This document shows positions 43,860 to 55,190 of a stretch of 64,000 nt of DNA, piece by piece (position 1 is the stretch's first letter; each line of letters opens with the position of its first letter). Source of the DNA: Varanus komodoensis (taxonomy: Eukaryota; Chordata; Lepidosauria; Squamata; Varanidae); the NCBI RefSeq assembly GCF_004798865.1, contig NW_025335922.1:7063257-7127256 (forward strand). The letters run 5' to 3'. Made by a program: the position numbers and the translations under genes. Under the pieces are notes generated by a model. It did no database searches and was not told where the DNA came from. It worked only from the letters and a program-made list of their open reading frames with translations.

Positions 43860-46800
43860 CTGGGCAAAGGGTACAGAAACAGAACATGAAGCAAAGTTAC
43901 ATAATGCTCGCCTTGCAGAGGTATTTATAGTTGTCACGAGATGTGAACATCCCACGTTTATGCTGGATGTTTTAGGATACACTCTCAGTGAGGGCAGCCC
44001 AATGGTTCTACTACATTCTAGATCATTAGCTCTCCTTCCCTGAAACCTTTGCAGTCTGCACCAGGTCCAGGGCAGGTGTGCAGAGGTTCCTCACTAGCCA
44101 TATCTATCGAGAAAAGGTTTCCATGGGGATTAAAGGCAATAAAGATGCTGGGCTAGAAGGCAGGTGCCAAGCCTACCCCGTTCAAACACTGGCTAGAAGC
44201 CCAAACAGCTGCCAAGCACAAATGAAAAGCAATTACATCTCTCAGGAGCTATTTCTAAAAAGTTCCCCTCTGTGTTACCACACTAAGTAAAGCAATGTGC
44301 TTCAAGAAGCAACACAGTTACTGTAACAGGCCCAAACCTCAAAAAGCCAGGCTTGGGTCTCTAGCTCTTTAAAATGCTTGCTTCACTTGGCCTTATAATA
44401 GAGTAGTACAATAGAGCTTTAGTTGGCGTTCCCCTGACAACATGCTTTCATGAAAGTAAGGAGTTTCTCTTTTCCAATATTAAGGTGGCACAAAAAACAC
44501 ACACATCAGCCTTGACCATCCCTTATCAGTGATTGCTTCTGCGGGCAAGAGGCAGTAACGAGCCTACGCTTTGATGTCAGAAATGGAACCTTGGGCATCC
44601 AAACAGGAATACTTCTAACTAGTTCTCTGTACTTCATTAATTCTTGCACCTGTGTAAATACTAGTATCAAAACTATTCCAGTAATCATATCTTTTGATTG
44701 TATGGTATGCTGCATGCATGCATTGAATGCTGTAAGTTTGCAACCTATGAAAGCTAGCCACTTTCTTTGTCCTCTGGTTCAGACTGTTTTCAAGGGAGAT
44801 TCTGCTGACTCTATCTGAACCCAGCTGACTGGAATCCTGCCTTCCAGAAATTCCTGCTGCGCAGTGTAAGAGGCTTGCTGCTAAATGTAATGGAAGTCTA
44901 GCTAGCTTATTTGGATATTATTGCAATAATAAGTCATCCCCTTCTTAGCAAACTCTTTGGAAATCTCAAAAAACCTGCTGTCCATGGCTGGGGCAGCATA
45001 GTTACAAACCTGGGTCTGAGGACAGGTTTTGAACTTGAACTTCTGCAAAGTTCGTATTAATGTTATTTTTATTTGCATCAAAGCCAGTGTCACGCCAATG
45101 CAGCCACGAGGACCTGCCCCAAAGGGGAGATAAGAGAAGGGATGGCGCTGCTTCTTGGCCTCTGCTGTAAACCTGGGAGACAAAAGGATTAAAAAGCAAT
45201 GTAAGAAATATGTTGCTGGCAGACATGCATCTTTAATTCTCAGAAGATTGTGCAGACAACAGTAGCAGCACCCTGTAGCAAGCTGCATACCATGAACCCA
45301 CTCCTGCCAATTAGGCCAGAGAGAGAGAGCAACAGTGGGACCCTTTTAGAAAGGGGGTCCTTTCATAAAGACTCCTTCCTTTATGACAAGGAAGCTTAAT
45401 GTGTAGTGTAGGGGAACATACTCTTCTGAGAAAGCGTCCAGTGTCTAACTAACACCATTGAAAAGAGACTTTTCAGACTCTATAGTGCAGTCACTGCTAG
45501 CAAAGGTAGTTGTTAGCCAAAAAAAACCCTGAACTGCTGATATTTCTATGCCATGTGAAAATACAACGTGATGGCAAGCTGACCACATTGCAGAGCGAGT
45601 TGCAACACGGATGCTTGCGTCTTGGCAATTATGTGCGGATTGTATCTCGATGGAAATAATACAGGAGCCAGTAGTAAATGTCTATCGGACCATGTACTAA
45701 TTTGGTTTATGCCTTGCCTTTCCAGCAAAGAGTGGCACTCGAGGCAGTGTTGAACAATCAAGTAACTGCTCAATTGAATCTGGCTGCAGTCCGGCGAACA
45801 CAAGAGGGCTGGTCATCTGTTACGATGGATGCCCTTTGCAGCTCCCTCTCTGGTATGCCTCCTTCTGGAAAGGGCCAGAGGAAGAAGAGATAAGCATCTG
45901 AAACAGACCCTGAGAGCTGCAAAAACGTACTGGAAGAATGTTCAAGACAGACTTGGATTCGTCCTTGGTGCGTGGAGAATAAGGACTGATTGCTAGACTG
46001 GTGACCTAGTTGCGGTGAAGGAAAACTTAGCGGGGCATTCAAGCCTAGAAGGGATTAAGCGAATGTACACAGGGAAAGGGGCACAATGGTCTGAGTCAGT
46101 ATTTCAGGGATGATGGAATTAACAGACTTGCTACTTTCCAGAGGGAATTAAAGACGTATCTCTTCAGTTTGGCTTTCCCAGATTACTTTTATGCTTATTT
46201 TTGGTTTAAAAAAATTAATTATTGCTGGTTCTAAGCTCTTGCAAACTGCCCTCAGCCTTTGGGAATGGGGTGGTATATAGAAAACAAAACAAACAGTAGA
46301 TGAAAGGATAGCTTTGAATTAGTATAGGGAACGGAGGAATACGCACATTTGGAGCAAACTCCAGTGAAAGATCGTGTGCCTCTCAAAGGAGATGTTGGGT
46401 TAGGACATGCATTATGCATGGATACCAACTGAAACATAACCCCAGTTGTAGCATATCTAGACCTCACAGAAGAACTAGTGGAGAAATCAAGGTCGGCCAA
46501 GTGAATTACATCTGTCGCTCTGCTCCATAAATCAATCGCCCTTGCTTGCTTGCTTGCTTGCTTGCTTTGCCATGTGAGCAATAGTGTTGCATTTTACTGA
46601 AGTGAAGAAAGGAAAGGCATCAGCCCACAGACCTCTCAGGAATAAACTTCTCAGGTTCTGGCCAGAGCTTCGGATTATAATGAAGGTGCCCAACAGCAAT
46701 TTCCATGATAGCGCCACCTGGTACATATTGCTTCAACACTGAGCAGTCCCTTGCTGCTTCCCGGGTAAACCTGCAAGAGCAAAGGCAGCTTACTCTAGAA

Positions 46801-48863
46801 TCAAGGAGAGAAAACAGAAAGAAGTGCCTGAAGATAATGGTTTGCACATAAACCATTAGGGATAGCCTGACACGCGAGTGCAGAAAAAAGACCCATGGGA
46901 GCCACTGGAGCCCCAGTCACCTTTCCTGGTAAACCCAAAGTATTCTATCACTTGAACTTTTCTTTTAAAAAATTAAGACATTTTCTTATCAGCATCTGAG
47001 ATTGCTGTGACAAAGGTGTTGGAAACGGTGTTCAAAACCGGTTCATCTCTGCCTCAAATTGCATTGCTTGGACAGTCACTTTTCCTTTGCCAAACCTTCT
47101 ATAGGTTTGTGATAGCTGTGAATGCTGTGGCCCTTTTTATATTGTTTTTATAGATGCTTTAATTTTAATTGGTTTTAATGTGTTTTACTTTGTTAATAAG
47201 TTTTATATATTGTAAGCCACCTAGAAAGGCCTCGGCAGTTATAGGTGGCCTATAAATATATGTATAAAAAAATCTAAATAAATAACAACATCCAGGATGG
47301 TTCCTAAAATTACCAAATGTGTCCAGGGCCCCCCAGAAGTCACCTATTCCCTATATTGAAAGTACTGCTAGGATTACTGAACAGATAATATTCAAATCTT
47401 GGCCTATTTCAAGAACAAGGAAGCCAGGTTGCTAGTTGAGAGCTGCCTAAATGTTCAGAGTCCTTAAAAAATGTTGATTGGGTTCCAGTTTTATTTCAAG
47501 GCACAGCTGGGAGTAGTGGCTGTAACTAGGGCTTAGACAATGGTCACAAATAAGGACGTTTGCCTTGCAATGCAAAAATGATCTCTATTCCCTCCATTTT
47601 CAGAGCAGCAATGTTGTGAACTTGGGGAGTGAGGGCTGGAACTCATCTGCAGCAGCAGAATTTTTGGGTGGCTGCTTTTCTTTTCCTCCCTGAATGCATA
47701 TAGATTGAAGCTTCCTGAAGGAATCATGTTGCTCTGAAGAAAGCTTTGAGAAGAGACCACATAGCCTTATTTAGGCAGGAACCTATGAATGTGGCAGCTA
47801 AATTGGGGTACCACATTGATTCAGCCTGAATTTTAACCTACAAAACCCTAAAGTGCCTGGGACAAGGGCAACCCGACCACTGCACTTTCCAGGGTGCCAA
47901 GCTCCAGGAGCGGCTGCCTTCAATGCTCCTCACCAGGGCCAGGTCTCCTTGAGTCCTCCAGCCAGCATTGCCTGGTACCAACTCAGATTGCTCAGACATC
48001 AGTGCTGGTTTCTCATGATTTTGAAATCAGGTAATATGGTTCTGCCTCTTCTCTTTTAACTTGTTGATACTGGTCTGTTCATTTGGTTTTCAATCTGTTT
48101 TATCTCTATATTGTTTAAGGGTCAAATTTAAGAAGCTTGAGCACCTGCTAGAAGATATTTTAAAATAAACATTAATGATTTCATGAAGGCCTGTTGCTAT
48201 TGTATCACAGTCCTGTAGGGCCCAAAGGAGCTGGAAGCTGGGCCCAGGTCTAGTTTGGAAGGAATATAATACACTAGATAGCTGCTTTTCCACGCTCTGT
48301 CCCTTCCTGCCATTAGTCCAATCTCAGAATGATGCTCTCTGATGGAGAACCAGTGTGGTTTTAGACTGAGGACAGAGTGTTAGATCGAGACTCCAGAGGT
48401 TCAGGTTTTAGTCCCCACTTGACCACAGAGTCCGCTGGGTGACTTAGGTCCCATCACTGATTCTCAGCCTGGGAATCTGGGCTATTGTGAGGACAAAATG
48501 GAGAGAATTAGGACTATGTGAGCCATAGGATATAAATGCAATAAATAAAAAATCCAAGTGCTGAACTGCAGTCTTCCTGCTACCTGGTGCCTTCCAGAGG
48601 TGCCAGGCTACAAATCCTAGCACAAGACAAAAATCAAATGAAAACACCAGCAGTTCAGGAATTCTGTCAGACTTGGAGAAAGAGCCATTGACAATGGGGG
48701 GAGGGGGGGTTGAACAGAGCACCCAAGCGAGAAAATCTGTCTTTGTGGCAGAGATTTCTACTGCTTCTACTAACCTGAATGCCGGTGGATACATCCGTAG
48801 AGTCTCTGCTACCACCATATCCAGATAGGGGAGTTCATGTATGTTTTCGTAGTCAGGAACATC
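43785..48863 (-). CDS. TBXAS1: TBXAS1, thromboxane A synthase, last four coding exons (partial)
   Basis: Minus-strand coding parts: 48863-48775, 46770-46633, 45172-45010 and 43859-43785. Together they give the C-terminal 154 residues plus stop, all with GT-AG borders and consistent phases. Thromboxane A synthase (CYP5A1) isomerises prostaglandin H2 to thromboxane A2 in the ER membrane of platelets and macrophages. Motifs: helix-K ExxR (ETLR), the PERF region (FIPERF), and the haem loop [10 protein letters not shown], whose Cys ligates iron. The C-terminus [13 protein letters not shown] closely matches human GPKNGVYIKIVSR, which distinguishes it from CYP3A relatives. The remaining N-terminal exons were not found and should lie beyond 64000. 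Confidence 0.95.
45010..45172 (-). CDS. TBXAS1: TBXAS1 penultimate coding exon (haem-binding)
   Basis: 163 bp. The first base completes R of PERF; it then reads [40 protein letters not shown] and [14 protein letters not shown]. It contains the haem-ligand motif FxxGxRxCxG. Acceptor CTCCCAG/G, donor CCCAG/GTTTGT. Confidence 0.96.
45730..46105 (+). other. Unassigned stretch in TBXAS1 intron
   Basis: GC-moderate sequence with several frames of 70-90 codons on both strands and no family resemblance that I can support. It runs directly into the L2-like tail at 46106-46300, so it may be the body of that same LINE. Confidence 0.3.
46106..46300 (+). mobile_element. L2-type LINE 3' tail
   Basis: GAGGGAATTAAAGACGTATC then TCTTCAGTTTGGCTTTCCC encodes the [13 protein letters not shown]-like L2 C-terminus. 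The tail CAAACTGCCCTCAGCCTTTG leads to GGGTGGTATATAGAAAACAA. 5'-truncated and diverged. Confidence 0.65.
46541..46567. repeat. (CTTG)n tetranucleotide microsatellite
   Basis: About six to seven CTTG units about 65 bases downstream of the donor of the TBXAS1 exon at 46770-46633. Confidence 0.9.
46633..46770 (-). CDS. TBXAS1: TBXAS1 coding exon (PERF region)
   Basis: 138 bp. The first base completes R of AFR; then [40 protein letters not shown] and KFIPE plus two bases of the next R. It aligns directly with human [20 protein letters not shown]. Acceptor CTTGCAG/G, donor GAGAG/GTCTGT. Confidence 0.96.
47120..47290 (+). repeat. L2-type LINE tail
   Basis: The AT-rich TTTTAATTGGTTTTAATGTG is followed by ATTGTAAGCCACCTAGAAAG and GCCTCGGCAGTTATAGG, then TAAATAAATAAC. 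Typical 3' UTR end of a reptile L2 element; no coding part. Confidence 0.65.
48345..48560 (+). repeat. MIR-like SINE, near full length
   Basis: The head GAACCAGTGTGGTTTTAGAC and box-B-like GGTTCAGGTTTTAGTCC; the core CCGCTGGGTGACTTAGGTCC; the tail ATAAATGCAATAAATAAAAA. It ends about 215 bases from the TBXAS1 exon at 48775. Confidence 0.75.
48775..48863 (-). CDS. TBXAS1: TBXAS1 coding exon (helix K, ExxR)
   Basis: 89 bp. [20 protein letters not shown] and TLRMYPPAF plus two bases of R. The ETLR quartet is the invariant P450 helix-K ExxR. It aligns with human [20 protein letters not shown]. Acceptor CAATCAG, donor TTCAG/GTTAGT. The exon starts in phase 0, so the preceding exon must end in phase 0. 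Confidence 0.96.
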
Positions 48864-49159
48864 CTGATTGGGCAAGAAAACAGGAAAATAAAACATGCTT
48901 GTTATTTCCCTTGAGATACTGTTACTCTGCTTTTCTATCTCCGTCAGGACTCTCAAGGAGAACGAGTCATCATAATATCATGAAATATGATAAAACAGCT
49001 CAGAAAACAGAAAACAAATAGCAAATAGCCACTGCAAAAACAGATAAAACAAAACTAAGATCATTACAAGATGTTAGGGAGGACCTGGATGCAGCAAACA
49101 CCTAAACAGGATTTTATTTGCAACCTGAAAGTGAAAAGAGAAGATATCAGATTTAGGTG

Positions 49160-49350
49160 GACGAGATCTGACTCTGAGTCCTCAGTCAGCTATGAGGCTC
49201 ACTGGATAACTCTAGGCCAAGTAGTGTCTGGCCTGCTCTCAAGACTGCAGTTAATATAAACTGGGGTTAGTCTACCGACTCTACCTACCACCACCACCTC
49301 TTCTGGGATTGGTTAATCCCATGGAAAGAAGGCCAGGCTACAAGTGTAAT
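49160..49350 (+). repeat. MIR-like SINE, partial
   Basis: CAGTCAGCTATGAGGCTCAC and TGGATAACTCTAGGCC are the core; the 3' part (ATGGAAAGAAGGCCAGGCTA) is diverged. Confidence 0.55.
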
Positions 49351-49719
49351 AAACAAACATTACATTTCCAAACCCACCGCACTTTGGTCTGCCTCTGGTG
49401 GACCACATACTCATTAGGGTTTTCGATAAATTAGTGGAACACTGCTGGTGAAAGTGAGGGGTGCAGACTGATCTCTTTTAGCTCTTGCAGCCCCTATGCC
49501 TCCCAAGTCAGGAGCCCTCCTGAACAGCAGGGGAGATAGTGCAGAATGGAGCCGCAAGAGGGGAGAAATGATGCAGAACACTGCTTCCCTCAACACTTCC
49601 TACCAGGGGACTATCTTGACTGGGACTCAGAGAATCTTCCCTACTGGAGGAAACAAATCAGGCTCTACCCCATCATTTTTTGTGCCCTGAGCTGAGTTGT
49701 GCATGGGTGGGGAGTCCTT

Positions 49720-49965
49720 TGTTGTTGTTCTGTGTTGCCAAGTTGTCTCTCACTCATGGCCACCTTCGGCATGAATTCTCCCAGTGTGGCCCATGCTTGA
49801 CATTCCTGCTCAACTCTTGTAAACTGAAGGCTGTGGCTTCCTTTATGGTGTTGATCCATCTCACAGTTGGCCTTCCTCTTCTTCTGCCTTTGACCTTCCT
49901 TAGCATGATTGCCTTTTCTATGGAGTCTTGCCTTCTCATGATGTGTCCATAGCTCATGCTGGGGT
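49720..49965 (-). mobile_element. RTE-type LINE 3' end
   Basis: Minus strand reads SYGHIMRRQDSIEKAIMLRK, GRPTVRWINTIKEATAFSLQ and ELSRNVKHGPHWENS, the RTE C-terminus, open for 67 codons. The terminus carries AACAACAACAAAG. Second RTE subfamily, as at 25230 and 40570. Confidence 0.87.
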
Positions 49966-50010
49966 ATCCTTACCACTTGGAGATTTCTCTTTGGGCACTA
50001 AATTGCCTTC

Positions 50011-50545
50011 ATCATAGAATAGCAGAGTTGGAAGGAGCCATGAAGAATATTGGGTCCAACCCCCTGCTGTTGCAGGACACCAATTTACACCATCTCAGAT
50101 TGCTGTCCAGTTTCTTTTTGAATGTCTCTAGTGTGGGAGAGCCCACCACTTCTCGAGGCAGCTGGTTCCACTGTTGTATTGCTGACACCAAGAAAGCTTT
50201 TCCTGATATCTAGCCTGAATCTGAATTGTTGCAGCTTGAATTGATTATTCCGTGCCCTACAGTCTGGTGGCAGCAAGAAGAGATCTTGACCTTCCTCTTT
50301 GTGACAGCCTTTGATGTACTTACAGAGGGATATCATGTCCCCCCTCAGTCTTCTCTTCTCAAGGCTGAACATGCCCAGTTCTCCATGCCTTAGACTATGC
50401 CTGTCCAGAACTCTGATGCCAGGCACTCCTGCTTCAAACAAAAGGAGGTGGCGATTCAAACAGCCCTTTCTGCAACAACAGCCCTTTTCTAGCTTCTCTT
50501 CCTGCCTACTTTCACCCTGGGAAAGGGCCAAAGGCATGGTGTAAC
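50011..50545 (-). mobile_element. CR1 LINE 3' end with C-terminal coding frame
   Basis: Minus strand: FSLEKRRLRGDMISLCKYIK, GCHKEEGQDLFLLPPDCRAR and FKLQQFRFRLDIRKSF, the CR1 ORF2 C-terminus. The 3' end inverse, ATCATAGAATAGCAGAGTTG, marks the terminus. The frame is open for 150 codons, so this copy is younger than those at 12186-13610. 5'-truncated, no RT core. Confidence 0.92.
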
Positions 50546-51068
50546 TTTCAATTTCCCTGTTTTAGGAGAATTGCTGCAACAGGAACATTGTTACCGAATG
50601 TTGCCAGATGAGGGCAGCAAAACCACATGTAAGAACTTGGTGCATAAAGCAGAGTACTTGGAATTCAAACAGGCTACCCTAAAAATTGACATGAAATAAA
50701 CTGTTACAAGACACTTTATGCTCAGTTAAGCCAAACATTCTGTAAAGATATGGGGGAAGGAGAGCGACTTACTCACACGAACCAAAACCTGATAGCCCTT
50801 TCTTCACTTGCGACTTTATTTCTTGCATATTTTATTGATCTTTTTCCACATGCTATTTCTCAACAAAAAGTGCAGGGGAGAACGGCTGCCTGATTCTGGG
50901 TAACAAAAAACGGGATGGCAGGCAAAGCTGATCCTGACATACCTGACTTCTTGCTGTTTTGCATGTGCCATTAGAGTCAGAAATGAGTCGTGTGAACGTG
51001 GAAGTGCATAAAGCTTCAGACACCGAGAAGTGGCTTGTGAACTAGGGCTTCTTCACATGTGCAAGGAC

Positions 51069-51120
51069 ACAATCCCATACATGATGAGACAGGCAAAAGT
51101 CCTACAATTCCCAGCATTTC
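51069..51120 (-). repeat. Short unnamed repeat, inverted copy
   Basis: ACAATCCCATACATGATGAG then AAGTCCTACAATTCCCAGCA; minus-strand form of the family whose longest copy is at 18131-18260. Confidence 0.6.
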
Positions 51121-51210
51121 CTAGCCAGGGCAACAGAGAATTTCTAGCTTTGAAGGGGGATGTTTGGACTGGATCCTTAGGCTGGGATAAGTTATGGGAG
51201 GGCTTGGGCC

Positions 51211-51360
51211 ACCCCACATTTTTGCTGCTCCCCAATATTTTTACAAACAAATATCTAAAAACAGTTTACAGCTTTGTCTTTAGAAGTCCTACAAATCAGA
51301 TGACCTTTCTCCCCTACTTTTTTGGCAGCCACCCCCAGAACATTTGGGCTTTGTTTAGGC
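51211..51360 (+). repeat. Interspersed repeat, copy 2 of 3
   Basis: TTTTACAAACAAATATCTAA, CAGTTTACAGCTTTGTCTTT and GGCAGCCACCCCCAGAAC; aligned with 32235-32391. Confidence 0.5.
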
Positions 51361-51594
51361 CTGCTTGGGGCCATAGGAGATCTGTAAGATTGCTACCTCA
51401 GAGAAAGGCAGAGGTTGCATGAATTGAGATCTTGCACCTCTTTCCTCCACCATGTCTAGATATTGAACTGTATCCCCCCAGAAGCAGCACACACTCCAAA
51501 GAACACATCCCTTGACAGTAACACTTAAGTTATTACTCCAATACACTGGAGCAGAGAGGGAGGGAGAGCAATCCATCTTTGCATCTGCTATGGC

Positions 51595-51775
51595 CGCTTG
51601 CTTTACTCTGTTTTATTACACTCTTAAACACCTACCCATGCCCATTTTTATTCTTGCAACAGCCCTCTGAAGCGGAAGAGGGTGACTGGCTAAAACTCAC
51701 CCGGTAAACTTAATGGCAGGTTTTTTGGACCCTAGATTCTCACTCCTAGTCCAGTACTGTAATTGCCAGGTCACA
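51595..51775 (-). repeat. MIR-like SINE, diverged
   Basis: TTTATTCTTGCAACAGCCCT and CTCACTCCTAGTCCAGTACT mark the core and head in minus orientation. Confidence 0.55.
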
Positions 51776-51863
51776 GAGGTGATCCTCAGAATGTGCGAGT
51801 TCTCACATCCACCAATCTAGCCTACATCAGCCCATAGCATCTTCCATCACTATAAAATGGCTG

Positions 51864-51867
<4 letters not shown>

Positions 51868-51896
<29 letters not shown>
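51868..51896. repeat. (TG)n dinucleotide microsatellite
   Basis: About fourteen TG units, perfect. Confidence 0.97.
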
Positions 51897-51897
<1 letters not shown>

Positions 51898-53069
51898 GTG
51901 TAGTCCAGCAATCTAAGGGAGAATATTTAGCATCAGCACTGACATCTTTCCTTTTCCTGAAATGTGTCCCTATTTACTTCAGGCAGCATCAGCACAAATG
52001 CCAGCAACATTGGTTGACCACACAGATCAAAGTCCACCAAGAGATCAAAGAATGAAGCCCGGACGTTTGACCTTTGCCAACTTCTAGGAGCAGGATAATC
52101 AAAACTAGATCCATCTCTATTTCATGCCCAGGCCAACAGAGGTCAAGGAAACCTGATCATGTTAGGCAGTATTAGCAGCTCTTTACCGCAAGCTTTTGCA
52201 ATAACCTTATTGATGAACCCAAGGGTTATAGGGAGGGCAGCAACCCTGGGTGGGATTCACACTTTTTTCTTTTTTTGCAGGTTCGCCTCCTCAACCAGGT
52301 TTTGCCTTTATGGAGGCTGCAGAAAGGCAGTAACGGCAGATCCACAGAGTTCATCCTCAGACCAACAGGCAACGCGGAGGCTCGATTTGGTCCTATGTAC
52401 CAATCCTGCCCTGTATGTGGAGGCCTGAGTCTCAGTGGACACAGCGGCAGTGGCCAGTGCCCAATCATGTCACCGAGGTGTGGAAAGCTCAAAATGTGAC
52501 AGCCAGTTAAATATTCAGGAAAATGTGCCCAGTATGGTCCTCCTCAGACTATACCATTCTTGAAAACACAGCATGTTCAATTCTTCTCCAATCTGAAAAG
52601 CTTCATACTCAGAGAAAAAGCAGTGTTTTGGGGAGAAGGGTTCTATCCTCATTTAGTCTCCCACATGCTGCTTTTCTTTATGATGACAGACCTTTTGTTT
52701 GGATCTGTTTTGTTTTCCATACAAGCGGCACATACTGAGGCACACTCTATTCCACCTGAAGCAGCATTCCCAGGAGCACTGTTCCATGCATGCATGAGAT
52801 GGAATGATAGTCTCCACAATCCTACATTTTCAAGAGGGATCGGGCTCTGTAAAAATAAAAAATGCTTGCACATGCAAAAGGAAGGCCAGTTTCAGAGTAG
52901 CCCTGCATTGCTCATGTTCTGACCTTTGCAAAAAGTCTGAAAACGCTTATCACTGCCTTGGAAGTTGAAAGGTGACAAGCTTTGGCAATAGCTGGAGAGG
53001 AGTGAGGGGCCCTGTCTCCCTATTTTTTGTCCTCTAGGTCTGTTTGTTTGCATGCTTGTTTTACCAACA

Positions 53070-53175
53070 TATAATTAAATAACAGCATATTAAGTTGCAT
53101 TTAAAAGGCCCACCAAGCAGCTAAACAGGCCCCCTAGTTTTCTGGCATCCCTCCCTGAACTTTCGGGCTGATTAC
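53070..53175 (+). repeat. Interspersed repeat, copy 3 of 3 (diverged)
   Basis: TTTAAAAGGCCCACCAAGC, TTTTCTGGCATCCCTCCCTG and GAACTTTCGGGC share order and motifs with 32235-32391 and 51211-51360. Confidence 0.4.
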
Positions 53176-54214
53176 GGGTCCACCTGGGGCCACAGCATGT
53201 TGCCAACTGCCCTTTCTGGGGGCAGAGAAGGAGAGCTCCTTGTTATGCCAGGGGAAACTTCCCAGCACTGCTGCTCGTCAACAGGGTGGGTGAGACAGGG
53301 TGGGGTGTGCTGGGAAGGCTGAGGGACCTGCTTGTATCCGACCCCTGCCATGTCCCCAGCTGCTCCCTCCCTGCAAGCTGCACAAGTCTTTGGAAGTCAT
53401 GGTTCTCCCGCTGCAAATTCTCCCTCCCCAGACCCCACAGGATTGATCTGCTTGCATGTAAGTTCATTAAACTTACATTAAACAGGCACTAACTCAATTA
53501 CAACATCCCTTCTGTTTGTTGGGGTAAAACCAACCAACCAGAAGTGTTTATTTAATCCATAGATCTTTCCACATATTAGTACACAACAACAGTCACCAGA
53601 GCAAAACAACGCAACAAGGATAAATGGAGACATTAAGGATAAATTAAATAGCATATATAATACAGCTAATCCTAAAAAAATAGAAGCCTAAACATACATA
53701 CATATACACATGCATAACATAAAATCAGCAACCAGAATTATGTGACCCACACTGCTCATCCCATTTAAACTGCCAATAACCGGTAGTGTCAGCCGTTAGA
53801 GAGCTGCAAGCTCATCTTAATAGCTGCAGCAAAACTTTTGGTTGTTTGTTCTATTCCTGCTTCACTTATTCCCATCCAAAATATGAAACATGAAACTCAA
53901 CTGTTCTTCCAGGGAGCACTAGAAGCAACACAGCTACAAAATGAGCACAGACATCATGATCAAAACAATGCTCCGGTAAAGACTGTCCCCGAGAGCAGCA
54001 TCCTGTCCTATTGCTGCTTCTCCATTAGCACCGTCCGAACAGGTGTTCTAAACCAGATCATGTGCACAGTCACATCTTCAACATTACTCAGCAAAGAAAA
54101 ACCTGGATTCCTTACTTTGCTTGTCGGGCTGTTTTACTTACTGTGTCAGTGGTCAGATTTATAGGACTCAAGGGAGATTCGTAAAAATGAGGTTTCATAT
54201 TCTAGAACAACATT

Positions 54215-54337
54215 TCCCAGCCTCACAGTTTCCAGATGTTCTTGACTACAATACTTAGGACTCCTGACCATCAGCCATGCCAGATGGGGCTGATGGGAGT
54301 CAAAGTCCAAAACATCTGGAGGACACCAGGTCAGGGA
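54215..54337. repeat. Foldback repeat, full inverted-arm copy
   Basis: The left arm TTTCCAGATGTTCTTGACTA and right arm GTCCAAAACATCTGGAGGAC are inverse to each other. They enclose CATCAGCCATGCC and GGGGCTGATGGGAGT, making an imperfect hairpin of about 60-bp arms. Other copies: 4931-5000, 35101-35222, 38250-38295, 48580-48625. No transposase is encoded. Confidence 0.65.
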
Positions 54338-54997
54338 AGGCAGGCGTAGAAGATTATTTCCCACACCAACCTCAGCATTAACTTTACCTATTTCACATTC
54401 ACAAGATCAAATTGCAACCCAAGTTAATTGTGTGAAATATCTTCAGCATCAGAGAATGCTAGCTGAAATAAATGGCAAGGTTATCATGGCAAACAAGCTC
54501 CTATAATTGGGGCAGAGGAAAGGCTGAGTAAGCACAGGCTCTCCAGCCTTGGTTCAATAAAGTGTGTTTGAGAATCATCTAACACCTGTGAAAAAGAGAG
54601 AGATTCATCCCACCCACCGCCTTTTTTAAGTTCAGAAGAACCTCCAGTCTCAGGCAGTGTCAAAATGCAATCTGTGTTGGGCACTAAAAAAAAAGCCAGT
54701 TTCATTCGTGATGCGGCTACTTGTGTTGGTTGAACAAACTAGAGAAAGAAAGATTCCTGCAGGTGCTGGGTGAGCGATCTTTTTCTCATGATGGAGGCAT
54801 GTGGGATGGGGTCTCTCCCCATCACCACCCATATTACAAGCAGGAAAGCTGTAAGGAACAATGTGTGCAATTCTTCTTCCAGACCAAAAAGCAGGACGCT
54901 TGCATCTGGGGCCTCCACAGGTAGTATCCAGCCTCACATCCTACATTTTAAGCATGTTCAGGCACATGAGTGTTGCTGGTCCAGAAAGTGGACATCA

Positions 54998-54998
<1 letters not shown>

Positions 54999-55045
<47 letters not shown>

Positions 55046-55190
55046 ATTTTATACTGCCTATAAGGCAAAGCTTTCTAGGCAGTTAACAGCAATAGACTCA
55101 TACACTCAAGTCACCCATCCCACTTCTGCCCAGGCCTGATCCTGCTTAGCTTCCAAGATTAGGCAGGATCAGGCACTTCAGGCTACATGG
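54999..55190 (-). repeat. 5S rRNA-derived SINE with (AAT)n tail
   Basis: Minus strand, 55185-55110: TGATCCTGCCTAATCTTGGA, AGCTAAGCAGGATCAGGCCT and GGGCAGAAGTGGGATGGGTG match the middle of vertebrate 5S rRNA, including box A and box C (AAGCTAAGCAGG). The body continues AACTGCCTAGAAAGC...GGCAGTATAAAATG, an L2-like tail, and finishes in about fifteen AAT units (plus-strand TTA at 54999-55044). The first ~30 bases of 5S are missing or diverged. Confidence 0.8.

Noticed and set aside
48876-48956. Extension of the TBXAS1 exon upstream of 48863 (frame stays open)
   Set aside because: A good acceptor (CAATCAG) lies at 48865-48864, and the residues upstream do not match P450 sequence.
55110-55185. 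A functional 5S rRNA gene on the minus strand
   Set aside because: The start and end of 5S are missing or diverged, and it is fused to an L2-like tail with (AAT)n, so it is a SINE.
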